From CAZHAC01 sp964383855 (GTDB lineage: Bacteria; Chloroflexota; Dormibacteria; Dormibacterales; Dormibacteraceae): a stretch of DNA of 48,884 nucleotides. The notes under the pieces were generated by a model. That model was given only the letters and a program-made list of their open reading frames with translations. It ran no database searches and had not been told where the DNA came from. How positions within the stretch are numbered: the stretch's first letter is position 1; every line of letters starts with the position of its first letter. The stretch is taken from NCBI GenBank assembly GCA_964383855.1, contig CAYLIP010000014.1, forward strand, positions 1 to 48,884, given 5' to 3'. The position numbers and the translations under genes were made by a program. This document shows, in pieces, positions 1-7,198 of this stretch.

Positions 1-34
1 CGGATGAGCAAGACGGATGAGCAAGACGGATGAG
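1..34. repeat. 13-bp tandem direct repeat at the window edge
   Basis: The unit CGGATGAGCAAGA occurs at 1-13 and 14-26 and again as eight bases at 27-34. Each copy carries an ATG, and because 13 is not a multiple of three each ATG is in a different frame. Only the ATG at 17 opens into the rsmG frame. The repeat may be real or an artefact of assembly at a contig end. Confidence 0.7.
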
Positions 35-637
35 TACGTGCGGCTGCTGCGCGACTGGCACGGGCTGGTCGGCCGGGGCGAGGATGCGCGGGCGCTGGTC
101 GAGGACTCGCTCGCGCTGCTCCCCTTCCTGGGCGGCGCCCGCACGCTGATCGACGTCGGCAGCGGCGGCGGCATGCCGGGCATCCCGCTCAAGCTGGCAG
201 CGCCCGCGCTCCAGGTCACGCTGCTGGAGGCCGACCGCCGGAAGACCGCCTTCCTGGCCCACGCCGCGGCCCGGCTCGGGATCGAGATCGAGATCGCCGG
301 CGAGCGCGCCGAGCTGGCCGGCCGCGGCAGCCTTCGCGAGCACTTCGACGTCGCCACCTGCCGGGCGCTGGCCCCGCTGGCGGTGTCGGCCGAGCTCTGC
401 CTCCCTCTGGTCCGCCCCGGCGGCCGGCTGCTGGCCATGACCACCGAATCCGACGCCGCCGGCGCCGGCGCCACCGGAGCGCTGCGCGTCCTGGGCGGCG
501 GCGAGCCGGCGGTCCATGCGGCGCCGTCCGGCCTGCGCCGGCGCGGAGCCGTGGTCGTCGTCGAGAAGATCGGCCCCACGCCCGATGGTTATCCCCGGCG
601 GCCGGGCGTTCCTGCCCGGCGCCCGCTGGGTATATAA
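17..637 (+). CDS. rsmG: 16S rRNA (guanine-N7)-methyltransferase RsmG (GidB)
   Basis: SAM-dependent enzyme that methylates G527 of 16S rRNA. The 206-aa product has the family's SAM-binding loop DVGSGGGMPGIPLK (about residues 46-59), then LLEADRRKTAFL, then RALAPLAVSAELCLPLV, and ends with the typical tail TPDGYPRRPGVP. It is shorter than most family members because the N-terminal helix is largely missing. The frame has a stop (TGA at 5-7) just upstream, inside a 13-bp tandem repeat, so the true start may have been disturbed there. rsmG often lies near parAB at origins, whereas here it precedes thiG by 8 bp. Function is clear; the start is uncertain. Confidence 0.9.
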   Translation: MSKTDEYVRLLRDWHGLVGRGEDARALVEDSLALLPFLGGARTLIDVGSGGGMPGIPLKLAAPALQVTLLEADRRKTAFLAHAAARLGIEIEIAGERAELAGRGSLREHFDVATCRALAPLAVSAELCLPLVRPGGRLLAMTTESDAAGAGATGALRVLGGGEPAVHAAPSGLRRRGAVVVVEKIGPTPDGYPRRPGVPARRPLGI

Positions 638-638
638 A
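633..638 (+). promoter_or_regulatory. Candidate -10 element of thiG
   Basis: TATAAA within TATATAA overlaps the rsmG stop and lies 7 nt before the thiG GTG at 646. This is the spacing expected for a leaderless transcript. No convincing -35 is visible. It could equally be a chance match created by the rsmG stop codon. Confidence 0.35.
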
Positions 639-645
639 CCGAGTC

Positions 646-1437
646 GTGCAGGTCCTGACCGAGCCGGACACCCTCGTCGTCGCCGGGATCGAGCTCCGCT
701 CGCGCCTCTTCACCGGCACCGGCAAGCACCGCAGCGAGGAGGAGCTGATCGCCTCGCTCGAAGCCTCCGGCTGCGAGGTGGTCACGGTGGCGCTCCGGCG
801 GCTCGACCTCGACGATCCCGGCAAGCGGACGCTGCTCGATGCCATCGACTGGCAGCGCTACCGGATCCTGCCCAACACCGCCGGCTGCGCGACCGCCGAG
901 GAGGCGATCCGGATCGCGCGTCTGGCCCGCTCGATGGGCCTCTCCGACTGGGTGAAGCTGGAGGTGATCCCCGATCCACGGCACCTGCTGCCCGATCCGG
1001 TGGAGACCCTGAAGGCGGCCGAGATCCTGGTCAGGGAGGGATTCAAGGTCCTGCCCTACATAAATGCCGACCCGGTGCTGGCGCGGCGGCTGGAGGAGGC
1101 CGGATGCGTGACCGTCATGCCGCTCGGCTCGCCGATCGGCTCCGGCAGCGGGCTGGTGACGATCGAGCAGATCCGGCTGATCATCGAGAACGCCAGGGTG
1201 CCGGTGGTCGTCGATGCCGGCATCGGCGGCGCCGCCGACGCGGCCCTGGCGATGGAGATCGGAGCCGATGCGGTGCTCGTCAACACGGCGATCGCCCGGG
1301 CCGGCAACCCGCGCCTGATGGCCGAGGCCATCCGCCTCGGCGTCGAGGCCGGGCGCAAGACCTTCCTGGCCGGGCGCATACCGCGCGGCGCGGCGAGCCC
1401 TTCCTCGCCGGTCGAGGGCGTCTCGCCGCGGAGCTGA
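646..1437 (+). CDS. thiG: Thiazole synthase ThiG
   Basis: Forms the thiazole phosphate of thiamine from 1-deoxyxylulose-5-phosphate, dehydroglycine and ThiS-thiocarboxylate. The 263-aa barrel enzyme carries RLFTGTGKH near the N-terminus, LPNTAGC, the VKLEVI strand with the Schiff-base lysine, GCVTVMPLGSPIGSGSG, and VDAGIG followed by ADAVLVNTAIARAGNP. Length is normal. The GTG start is 8 bp after rsmG. No TPP riboswitch is visible upstream. The tenI-like gene and thiS that follow supply the tautomerase and sulfur carrier of the same step. The glycine or tyrosine oxidising enzyme (ThiO/ThiH) and ThiF are not in the window. Confidence 0.95.
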   Translation: MQVLTEPDTLVVAGIELRSRLFTGTGKHRSEEELIASLEASGCEVVTVALRRLDLDDPGKRTLLDAIDWQRYRILPNTAGCATAEEAIRIARLARSMGLSDWVKLEVIPDPRHLLPDPVETLKAAEILVREGFKVLPYINADPVLARRLEEAGCVTVMPLGSPIGSGSGLVTIEQIRLIIENARVPVVVDAGIGGAADAALAMEIGADAVLVNTAIARAGNPRLMAEAIRLGVEAGRKTFLAGRIPRGAASPSSPVEGVSPRS

Positions 1438-1451
1438 AGCTGCCGGCCGCG

Positions 1452-1967
1452 ATGGCCATCGTGGCCGCCGCAACCGAGGGCGGCACGGCGCTGACGCGCG
1501 GCGCGACCATCATCCAGCTCCGGATACCCGGGGCGCCGGCGCGGCGGCTGGAAAAGGAGGCCCGCGCGCTGATCGCCACCTCGCACGTGCCCGTCCTGGT
1601 CGGCTCTCGAGTCGACGTGGCGCTCGCCGTGGGCGCGATCGGCGTCCATCTGCCGGAGGCCGACCTCGCGGTCGGCGACGCCTGCCGGCTGCTGGGCCCC
1701 GACCGCCTGGTCGGCCGCTCGGTGCACTCGGTGGCGGCGGCGGTGGAGGCTGCCGCCCAGGGCGCCGACTACGTGCTCTTCGGGCCGGTCTTCGACACCG
1801 CCTCCCACCCCGGCCGGGCACCGGCCGGCCTCGACGCGCTGCGCGAGGTCTGCTCCGCGGTCGGCATTCCGGTCCTCGCCGTGGGCGGCGTCGACGGCCG
1901 CCGCGGCGACGAGGTGCGGGCGGCCGGCGCCGCCGGGTACGCGGGCATCGGGGCCTTCACCAGGTGA
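1452..1967 (+). CDS. tenI: TenI/ThiE-family protein, probably thiazole tautomerase
   Basis: 171-aa TIM-barrel protein of the ThiE/TenI family. The segment GRSVHSVAAAVEAA followed by GADYVLFGPVFDTASHPG closely resembles TenI, which aromatises the ThiG product, and keeps the histidine of the SVHS motif. The ThiE motif QLRDK, which binds the pyrimidine pyrophosphate, reads QLRIP here, so thiamine-phosphate synthase activity is doubtful. The C-terminus stops right after GYAGIGAFTR and lacks the last helices usual in ThiE. ATG 1452 is the first ordinary start, but it places the first beta strand at residue 2. A CTG at 1434 overlapping the thiG stop (CTGA) would give a more typical N-terminus, beginning MKLPAA. 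The stop overlaps the thiS start. Confidence 0.8.
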   Translation: MAIVAAATEGGTALTRGATIIQLRIPGAPARRLEKEARALIATSHVPVLVGSRVDVALAVGAIGVHLPEADLAVGDACRLLGPDRLVGRSVHSVAAAVEAAAQGADYVLFGPVFDTASHPGRAPAGLDALREVCSAVGIPVLAVGGVDGRRGDEVRAAGAAGYAGIGAFTR

Positions 1968-2170
1968 TCGCCCTGACCATCAACGGGCGGCCGGTCACGC
2001 TCGAGGCGCCCACGCCGCTCCTCGGCTACCTGGCCGGCATCGGCGTCGACGCCCGCGCGGTCGCCGTCGAGCTCAACGAGCGGATCCTCGACCGGGATGA
2101 CTTTGCCTCCGCGGTCCTCGGCGAGGGCGACCGGGTCGAGATCGTCAGGATGGTGGGCGGCGGGAGCTGA
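1964..2170 (+). CDS. thiS: Sulfur carrier protein ThiS
   Basis: 68-aa ubiquitin-fold sulfur carrier that donates thiocarboxylate to ThiG. The beta-grasp pattern is clear: ITINGRP-type start, AVAVELNERIL in the middle, and GEGDRVEIVRMVGGG at the end. The GTG start overlaps the stop of the tenI-like gene (GTGA). Oddly, the protein does not end in Gly-Gly but in GGG-Ser, so the terminal glycine that must be adenylated is masked by one residue. The last 26 bp overlap the 3' end of convergent murE, which may constrain this codon. Confidence 0.9.
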   Translation: MIALTINGRPVTLEAPTPLLGYLAGIGVDARAVAVELNERILDRDDFASAVLGEGDRVEIVRMVGGGS

Positions 2171-3644
2171 CCTCCCGGATCGCCGCCTCGGCCTCGGCCC
2201 GCTCGTCCCAGGGCTCCTTGCCGGCCGCGGTCAGCATCGTCCGCTCGTGGCCCTTCCCGGCCAGCAGCACGATGTCGCCGGGGGCCGCCACCTCGACGGC
2301 GCGCCGGATCGCCCGCCGCCGGTCGAGCACGATCTCGTACTCCCTTCCCGGCTGGCGACCGGTCACGCCGGACTGGACGTCCCGCGCGATCTCGGCCGGG
2401 TCCATGTTGAGCGGATCGTCGGTGGTGATCACGAAGAAGTCGGCGCCCTCGGCGGCGGCCCGGCCCATGCCCGGCCGATCGTGGTCTGAGCGCGCGGTGC
2501 TGCCGAAGACCAGGATCAGGCGCCCGTCGGTGAGCGGCCGCAGCTCGGCCAGCGCGGCGCGAAGCGCGCCCGCCGAGTGCGCGAAGTCGATGTAGACCCG
2601 GAACTCCTGCCCGAGATCGACCTGCTCGAGCCGGCCGCGAACGCCGCGGAAGGTGCTCAGGCCCTCGGCCACGCGCTCCAGCGGAACGCCCAGGGCGAGC
2701 GCCACCCCGGCCGCGCAGAGCGCGTTGTAGACGTTGAAACGAGCGGGCAGCCGGAGCTCGACCGGCGCCTCGCCCAGGGGGGTGACCAGCCGGAAGCGTG
2801 ACCCGTTGGCATCGCCCCAGATGTCCACGGCCCGGATGTCGGCCGCCTCTTCGAGCGAGTAGCTCCAGCGGCGCTCGATCGGCCGCCGGCTCAGCCGCTC
2901 CCAGCTGATGTCGTCGCGGTTGAGGACGGCGGTCTTCGGAATGCCCTTGGATTGGCCGGCCGCGCAGAGGTCGATCAGCCGGCCCTTGGCCTCCAGGTAG
3001 TCGTCCCACGTGGGGTGAAAGTCGAGATGGTCGAAGCCGACGTTGGTGATGGCGGCGACGTCGAAGTCGCAGGCTCCGACCCGGCCCTGGACCAGTCCGT
3101 GCGAGGTCGCCTCGACAACCGCGCACCGGGCGCCCTCGGCCGCCATGCGGCCCAGCCATTCCTGGAGCACCGACGCCTCCACGGTGCTCTGCCCGCTCTC
3201 GTTGGAGTAGTCCTGGCCGCCGATGGCCATGCCCGCCGTGCTCGTGAGCCCGGTCAGCAGGCCGGACTGGTCGAGGACGTGGGCGGCCATGTAGGTGGTG
3301 GTCGTCTTGCCGTCGGTGCCGGTCACCCCCGCCATCAGCAGGCTGCGCGCCGGCCGCCCGTTGAGCTCGGCCGCCAGCTCGGAGAGGCCCGCCCGGGTGT
3401 CGGGCAGGCGGAGGACGGGCGTCCCGGGCGGCAGTTCGACCGCTCGCTCGATCGCCACCGCGGCCCCTGCTGCGGCGGCTGCGGGGGCGTGGTCGTGGCC
3501 GTCCACCGTATAGCCGCGAATGGCCACGAAAAGGGTGCCCGGCCCGGCCTGGCGGGAGTCGTAGACGACGCGCGTTATGTCGCTGTCGCCCCCGGCCATG
3601 ACCTCGGCGCCAGGGGCGCCGGCGGCGAGGGCGGCCAGGCGCAT
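2145..3644 (-). CDS. murE: UDP-N-acetylmuramyl-tripeptide synthetase MurE
   Basis: Cytoplasmic Mur ligase adding the third stem amino acid to UDP-MurNAc-L-Ala-D-Glu. The 499-aa product shows the N-terminal VVYDSRQ motif, the ATP loop GVTGTDGKTTTT (about 107-118), EATSHGL, TNVGFDHLDFH, and GKGHE near residue 463. The specificity motif that reads DNPR in meso-DAP-adding enzymes reads DDPL at about 409-412, so L-lysine, ornithine or another diamino acid is possible. The start is ATG 3644 (or GTG 3647); a frame extending to 3851 would run through folP and is not needed. No other mur gene is adjacent. The gene overlaps thiS tail to tail by 26 bp. Confidence 0.93.
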   Translation of the reverse strand: MRLAALAAGAPGAEVMAGGDSDITRVVYDSRQAGPGTLFVAIRGYTVDGHDHAPAAAAAGAAVAIERAVELPPGTPVLRLPDTRAGLSELAAELNGRPARSLLMAGVTGTDGKTTTTYMAAHVLDQSGLLTGLTSTAGMAIGGQDYSNESGQSTVEASVLQEWLGRMAAEGARCAVVEATSHGLVQGRVGACDFDVAAITNVGFDHLDFHPTWDDYLEAKGRLIDLCAAGQSKGIPKTAVLNRDDISWERLSRRPIERRWSYSLEEAADIRAVDIWGDANGSRFRLVTPLGEAPVELRLPARFNVYNALCAAGVALALGVPLERVAEGLSTFRGVRGRLEQVDLGQEFRVYIDFAHSAGALRAALAELRPLTDGRLILVFGSTARSDHDRPGMGRAAAEGADFFVITTDDPLNMDPAEIARDVQSGVTGRQPGREYEIVLDRRRAIRRAVEVAAPGDIVLLAGKGHERTMLTAAGKEPWDERAEAEAAIREVSSRRPPS

Positions 3645-3653
3645 CACCCGCAG

Positions 3654-3659
3654 GATAAT
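3654..3659 (+). promoter_or_regulatory. Candidate -10 element of folP
   Basis: GATAAT lies 6 nt before the GTG of folP inside the short murE-folP divergent gap. The spacing would place the transcription start at or next to the start codon, giving a leaderless mRNA. There is no clear -35 because the upstream DNA is murE coding sequence. Confidence 0.4.
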
Positions 3660-3665
3660 CGGGCC

Positions 3666-4457
3666 GTGGAGGCACCCTTCGCGCCGGGCGGACGGGTGCG
3701 CGTGATGGGCATCGTCAACGTGACCCCGGATTCCTTCAGCGGCGACGGCATTCCGGGGGACCCGGAGGCGGCCGTCCGGCGCGGGCTTCAGATGGTGGCC
3801 GAGGGAGCCGACATGATCGACGTCGGCGGCGAGTCGACGCGCCCCGGACACCAGCCCGTGAGCGCTGCCGAGGAGCTCGATCGGGTGCTGCCGGTCGTCC
3901 GTCGGCTGGCCACGGAGGCCGGCGTACCGGTCTCGATCGACACCTGGAAGCTCGAGGTGGCGGAGGCCGCGGTCGAGGCGGGCGCCACCATCGTCAACGA
4001 CGTGTGGGGTCTCCGGCGCTCACCGGGCATAGCCGGGCTGGCGGCGCGAACCGGCGCCGGCCTGGTCCTGATGCACAACCAGGAGGGCCACCGGTACGGC
4101 GACCTGCTCGGCGAGATCGAGGCGGGGCTGCAGCGCTCCCTGCAGGTCGCTCGCGACGCAGGGGTGCCGCGCGAGTGGATCGCGCTCGACCCCGGCATCG
4201 GCTTCGGCAAGACGGCCGAGATGAACCTGGTCGTGCTCCGGCATCTCGACCGACTGGCCGGACTCGGGCAGGCGCTGCTGGTCGGCACCTCCCGCAAGTC
4301 GCACCTGGGCCGGCTGTTCGGGCAGGAGGGCGACGAGCGGGTCTGGGGGACGGCGGCCACGGTGACCGCCTCCGTGCTGCGCGGGGCCGACGTGGTGCGA
4401 GTGCACGACGTCGCCGCGATGGTGCGGGTGGTGCGGGTCGCCGAGGCGCTGAGATGA
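3666..4457 (+). CDS. folP: Dihydropteroate synthase FolP
   Basis: Condenses 6-hydroxymethyl-7,8-dihydropterin pyrophosphate with p-aminobenzoate in folate synthesis. The 263-aa TIM barrel has MGIVNVTPDSFSGDG, GADMIDVGGESTRPG, VSIDTWK, IVNDVWGL, DPGIGFGKT and GTSRKSHLG, i.e. all pterin and pyrophosphate loops. The GTG start is preceded by GATAAT at 6 nt and has no Shine-Dalgarno sequence. The stop overlaps folK (ATGA). folB is not between folP and folK as it is in many bacteria, and none was seen in the window. Confidence 0.95.
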   Translation: MEAPFAPGGRVRVMGIVNVTPDSFSGDGIPGDPEAAVRRGLQMVAEGADMIDVGGESTRPGHQPVSAAEELDRVLPVVRRLATEAGVPVSIDTWKLEVAEAAVEAGATIVNDVWGLRRSPGIAGLAARTGAGLVLMHNQEGHRYGDLLGEIEAGLQRSLQVARDAGVPREWIALDPGIGFGKTAEMNLVVLRHLDRLAGLGQALLVGTSRKSHLGRLFGQEGDERVWGTAATVTASVLRGADVVRVHDVAAMVRVVRVAEALR

Positions 4458-4888
4458 GCGCGGGCGGCCGGATCGGCTACCTGGCGCTGGGCTCCAACCT
4501 GGGCGACCGCGACCGCCGGCTGGCGGCGGCGCGCGCGGCGCTCGAGCGCCGGGGCGTGCATCTCCTTCGCGCCTCGGCGGTGACCGAGACCGAGCCCTTT
4601 GGCGTCACCGACCAGCCGCACTTTCTGAACCAGGTCCTCGAGGTGGGCTGGAACGGCTCCGCCCGCCAGCTGCTGGAGGTCGTCAAGGCGGTCGAGCAGG
4701 AGGTCGGACGCACGCCCTCCTACCGCTGGGGCCCGCGCGAGATCGACGTGGACATCCTGCTGCTGGGCGGCGAGGTGGTGGACGAGCCCGACCTCCAGAT
4801 CCCCCATCCCGGGCTGGCCGGCCGCGATTTCCTCCGCCGGCTGCTGAGAGAGGTGCGGCCCGACATACTGGACTCAGGTGTGATTTGA
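4454..4888 (+). CDS. folK: 6-hydroxymethyl-7,8-dihydropterin pyrophosphokinase FolK
   Basis: Activates the pterin for FolP by pyrophosphate transfer from ATP. The 144-aa product has YLALGSNLGDRD at the N-terminus, TETEPFGVTDQPHFLNQV, the catalytic RWGPREIDVDILLL block with its Mg-binding Asp pair, and IPHPGLAGRDFL. It is slightly shorter than the usual 160 aa. It overlaps folP by 4 bp, and its TGA overlaps the TTG start of the next gene, so all four genes 3666-7151 look like one translationally coupled unit. Confidence 0.94.
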   Translation: MSAGGRIGYLALGSNLGDRDRRLAAARAALERRGVHLLRASAVTETEPFGVTDQPHFLNQVLEVGWNGSARQLLEVVKAVEQEVGRTPSYRWGPREIDVDILLLGGEVVDEPDLQIPHPGLAGRDFLRRLLREVRPDILDSGVI

Positions 4889-6030
4889 GCGCTGACACCC
4901 CGCTCCGCATCGCCTGGCTGGGCCATCGTTCGTCGCAGCTCGGCGGTGGGATGGCGACCTACTCGCACGAGATCGTGGCCCGGCTCCGCGCGCGGGGTGC
5001 CCGGGTGACCTTTTTCACCCACGGCATCAAGGACGAACAGGAGCCGACACCGGCGGATATGGTCACGCTGGAGTCGCGCCCGCTGGTCAGGCCCCTGGTC
5101 TATTCCGGCCGCCGGGCGCGGCGCGAGCTGATCGACCGGCTCCAGCACCGCGACTTCGACCTCCTCCATGCCAACTTCTGGTTCTCCAGCCTCGACTTCG
5201 ACCTCGCCCGGACCTGCCGCCAGCTCGGGGTCCCGGTCGTCGCCACCTTCCACGTCGCCTTCGACCAGCGCTTCACGGTCTGGGGCGGCATCACCAACGC
5301 GACCTATCGGCTCTACGCCCCGACCCTGTCGCAGTGCGACCGCGTGATCGTCTTCGGCGAGGCCCAGCGGGCGCTGCTCGAGGAGCTCGGGGTGCCGGCT
5401 GACCGCCTCCGGATCCTCCCCAACGGCGTCGACGTGGAGCGGTGGTCGCCCGGGCGGTCGGACTGGAAGGAGCGGCTGAGCGCCTCGCAGCTCTTCGTCT
5501 TCCTGGGCCGCGTGGACGCGGAAAAGAACGTCGACATCCTGGTCCGGTCCTTCCTCGATGTCGATCCGCCCGCCGGCACCCGGCTGGCGATCGTCGGGAA
5601 CGGCACCGAGCGGCGGCGCCTGCAGCGCCATCACAAGGATCCCCGGGTCCTCTTCGTCGGCCACATCGCCAGCGCCGAAGACCGGGTCGGCATCCTGCGC
5701 GCCGCCGACGCCTTCTTCCTGCCCTCGCAGGTGGAGGGCCTGTCGCTGTCGATGCTGGAGGCCATGTCATGTGGAGCCGCCACGGTGGCGACCGACGTGG
5801 GCGGCGACGGCGACGCCCTCCGCGGCGCCGGCATCCTGCTCGACCCGCGAGAGCTGGACGAGCAGCTGCACCTGGCCCTGCGGACTCTGATCGAGATGCC
5901 CGGCCTGGCCGATCCGCTGGGCCGGCTGGCGCGCGAGCGGGTCCTCGAACGCTATTCCCTGGAGAACAACGTGGACCGCTTGCTGCGCCTCTACAGGGAG
6001 CTGGTGCCGGCCCGGGAGGCGACCGCTTGA
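4885..6030 (+). CDS. GT4-family glycosyltransferase (first of a tandem pair)
   Basis: 381-aa GT-B retaining glycosyltransferase. The N-terminal acceptor domain starts RIAWLGHRSSQLGGGMATYS, and the C-terminal nucleotide-sugar domain has FLGRVDAEKNVD and the EX7E motif EGLSLSMLE at about 284-292. No signal peptide or transmembrane helix is seen, so it probably acts at the inner membrane face on a lipid or small-molecule acceptor. The TTG start overlaps the folK stop. It is closely similar to its downstream neighbour throughout, including FSSLDF, FDQR and GTERRRL, indicating a local duplication. The substrate cannot be named from the sequence; glycolipid or mannoside synthesis is a guess. Confidence 0.85.
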   Translation: MSADTPLRIAWLGHRSSQLGGGMATYSHEIVARLRARGARVTFFTHGIKDEQEPTPADMVTLESRPLVRPLVYSGRRARRELIDRLQHRDFDLLHANFWFSSLDFDLARTCRQLGVPVVATFHVAFDQRFTVWGGITNATYRLYAPTLSQCDRVIVFGEAQRALLEELGVPADRLRILPNGVDVERWSPGRSDWKERLSASQLFVFLGRVDAEKNVDILVRSFLDVDPPAGTRLAIVGNGTERRRLQRHHKDPRVLFVGHIASAEDRVGILRAADAFFLPSQVEGLSLSMLEAMSCGAATVATDVGGDGDALRGAGILLDPRELDEQLHLALRTLIEMPGLADPLGRLARERVLERYSLENNVDRLLRLYRELVPAREATA

Positions 6031-7151
6031 CCCTGCGCATCGCCTGGCTCGGCCACCGCTCCCTGAAGGGCGCCGACGGCATCATCACCTACTCGCGGGA
6101 GATCACCAACGGCCTCCGCCGGCGCGGGGTCGAGGTCGTGTTCTTCCACCACGAGGCCAGCATGGCCGACGACGACTCGGTCGTCCTGGATGCGCTCGCC
6201 CTATCGCACCGGCTGGTCATCTCGCGGCCCGGTACGAGGCGCAAGCTGGTCGACCTGCTCCGCCGGCACGAAGTCGACGTGGTGCACGTCTCCTTCTCCT
6301 TTTCGAGCCTCGACTTCAACCTGCCCCGCCTCTGCCACGAGCTTGGAATCCCGGTGGTCGGCACCTTCCACGTGCCCTTCGACCAGCGCGTATCGGTGTG
6401 GAGCACGGTCTCCAGCGCGGTCTACCGGGTGTATGCGCAGGCGCTCGCCGGCTGCGACGCGGTGATCATCTTCGGGGAGGCGCAGCGCGCCATGCTCGCC
6501 CGTCTGGGCGTCCCCGACAGGGTGATCAAGGTCCTGCCCAACGGCGTCGACGTCGACAAGTACCGCCCCGGTCCCTCCGGCAAGCTCGAGGAGTACGGCG
6601 CCCGCCGGCTCTTCGCCTACATCGGCCGGCTCGACCCGGAGAAGAACGTGGAGCAGCTGGTCGCCGCCTTCCTGGCCGCCCATCCGCCGCCCGACCTGAA
6701 GCTGGTCGTGGTCGGCGGCGGCACCGAGCGAAGGCGGCTCGAGCGCCGCTTCCGCGGCCAGCAGGTGATCTTCACGGGGCCGATCACCGAGGAGGAGGAG
6801 CGCATTGCGATCCTGCGGGCCACCGACGCCTTCTTCCTGCCCAGCGACGTCGAGGGCCTGTCGCTGGCGATGCTGGAGGCGATGGCCTGCGGCGTGGCCA
6901 CGGTCGCCACCGATGTGGGATCGGACGGGGAGGCACTGCGCGGCGCGGGCATGGTGATCGACGCGGCCAACCTGGGCGACGAGCTTCGGGCGGCGATCCG
7001 CCTCCTGGTCGAGGTGCCCGAGGTCTGCGCCACCCTGGGACCGCTGGCGCGCGCCCGCGTGCTGGAGCGGTACTCGCTGGAGAAGAACATCGACGCGCTG
7101 GTCGCCATCTACGGCGGCCTCCAGCCGCGCCACGCGGCGCCGCACGCCTAG
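6027..7151 (+). CDS. GT4-family glycosyltransferase (second of a tandem pair)
   Basis: 374-aa paralogue of the preceding gene, with the same opening (RIAWLGHRSLKGADGIITYS), FSFSSLDFNL, HVPFDQRVSVW, YIGRLDPEKNVEQLV and the EX7E motif EGLSLAMLE at about 276-284. Its TTG start overlaps the previous stop as TTGA, the same junction as between folK and the first GT4. The pair may act sequentially on one acceptor, but that is inference. A GC-rich hairpin follows the stop. Confidence 0.85.
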   Translation: MTLRIAWLGHRSLKGADGIITYSREITNGLRRRGVEVVFFHHEASMADDDSVVLDALALSHRLVISRPGTRRKLVDLLRRHEVDVVHVSFSFSSLDFNLPRLCHELGIPVVGTFHVPFDQRVSVWSTVSSAVYRVYAQALAGCDAVIIFGEAQRAMLARLGVPDRVIKVLPNGVDVDKYRPGPSGKLEEYGARRLFAYIGRLDPEKNVEQLVAAFLAAHPPPDLKLVVVGGGTERRRLERRFRGQQVIFTGPITEEEERIAILRATDAFFLPSDVEGLSLAMLEAMACGVATVATDVGSDGEALRGAGMVIDAANLGDELRAAIRLLVEVPEVCATLGPLARARVLERYSLEKNIDALVAIYGGLQPRHAAPHA

Positions 7152-7164
7152 CTCATAGGTCACG

Positions 7165-7198
7165 CCCCGGCCCCGCTCGGCGGAGCGCCCGGGCCGGG
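7165..7198. terminator. GC-rich hairpin between convergent genes
   Basis: Between the stops at 7151 and 7199 the sequence folds as CCCGGCCC...GCTC / GAGC...GGGCCGGG with a GGCG loop and one bulge. There is no U-tract on either strand, so it would be a U-less, possibly bidirectional terminator. Its placement between two convergent stops supports the role. Confidence 0.5.

Noticed and set aside
633..646. TPP riboswitch upstream of thiG
   Set aside because: Only 8 bp separate rsmG and thiG, and no conserved TPP-aptamer core was found in the preceding coding sequence.
2026..3675. Long open frame opposite thiS-murE with Arg/Gly/Pro-rich translation
   Set aside because: Shadow of murE in another frame; composition is not protein-like.
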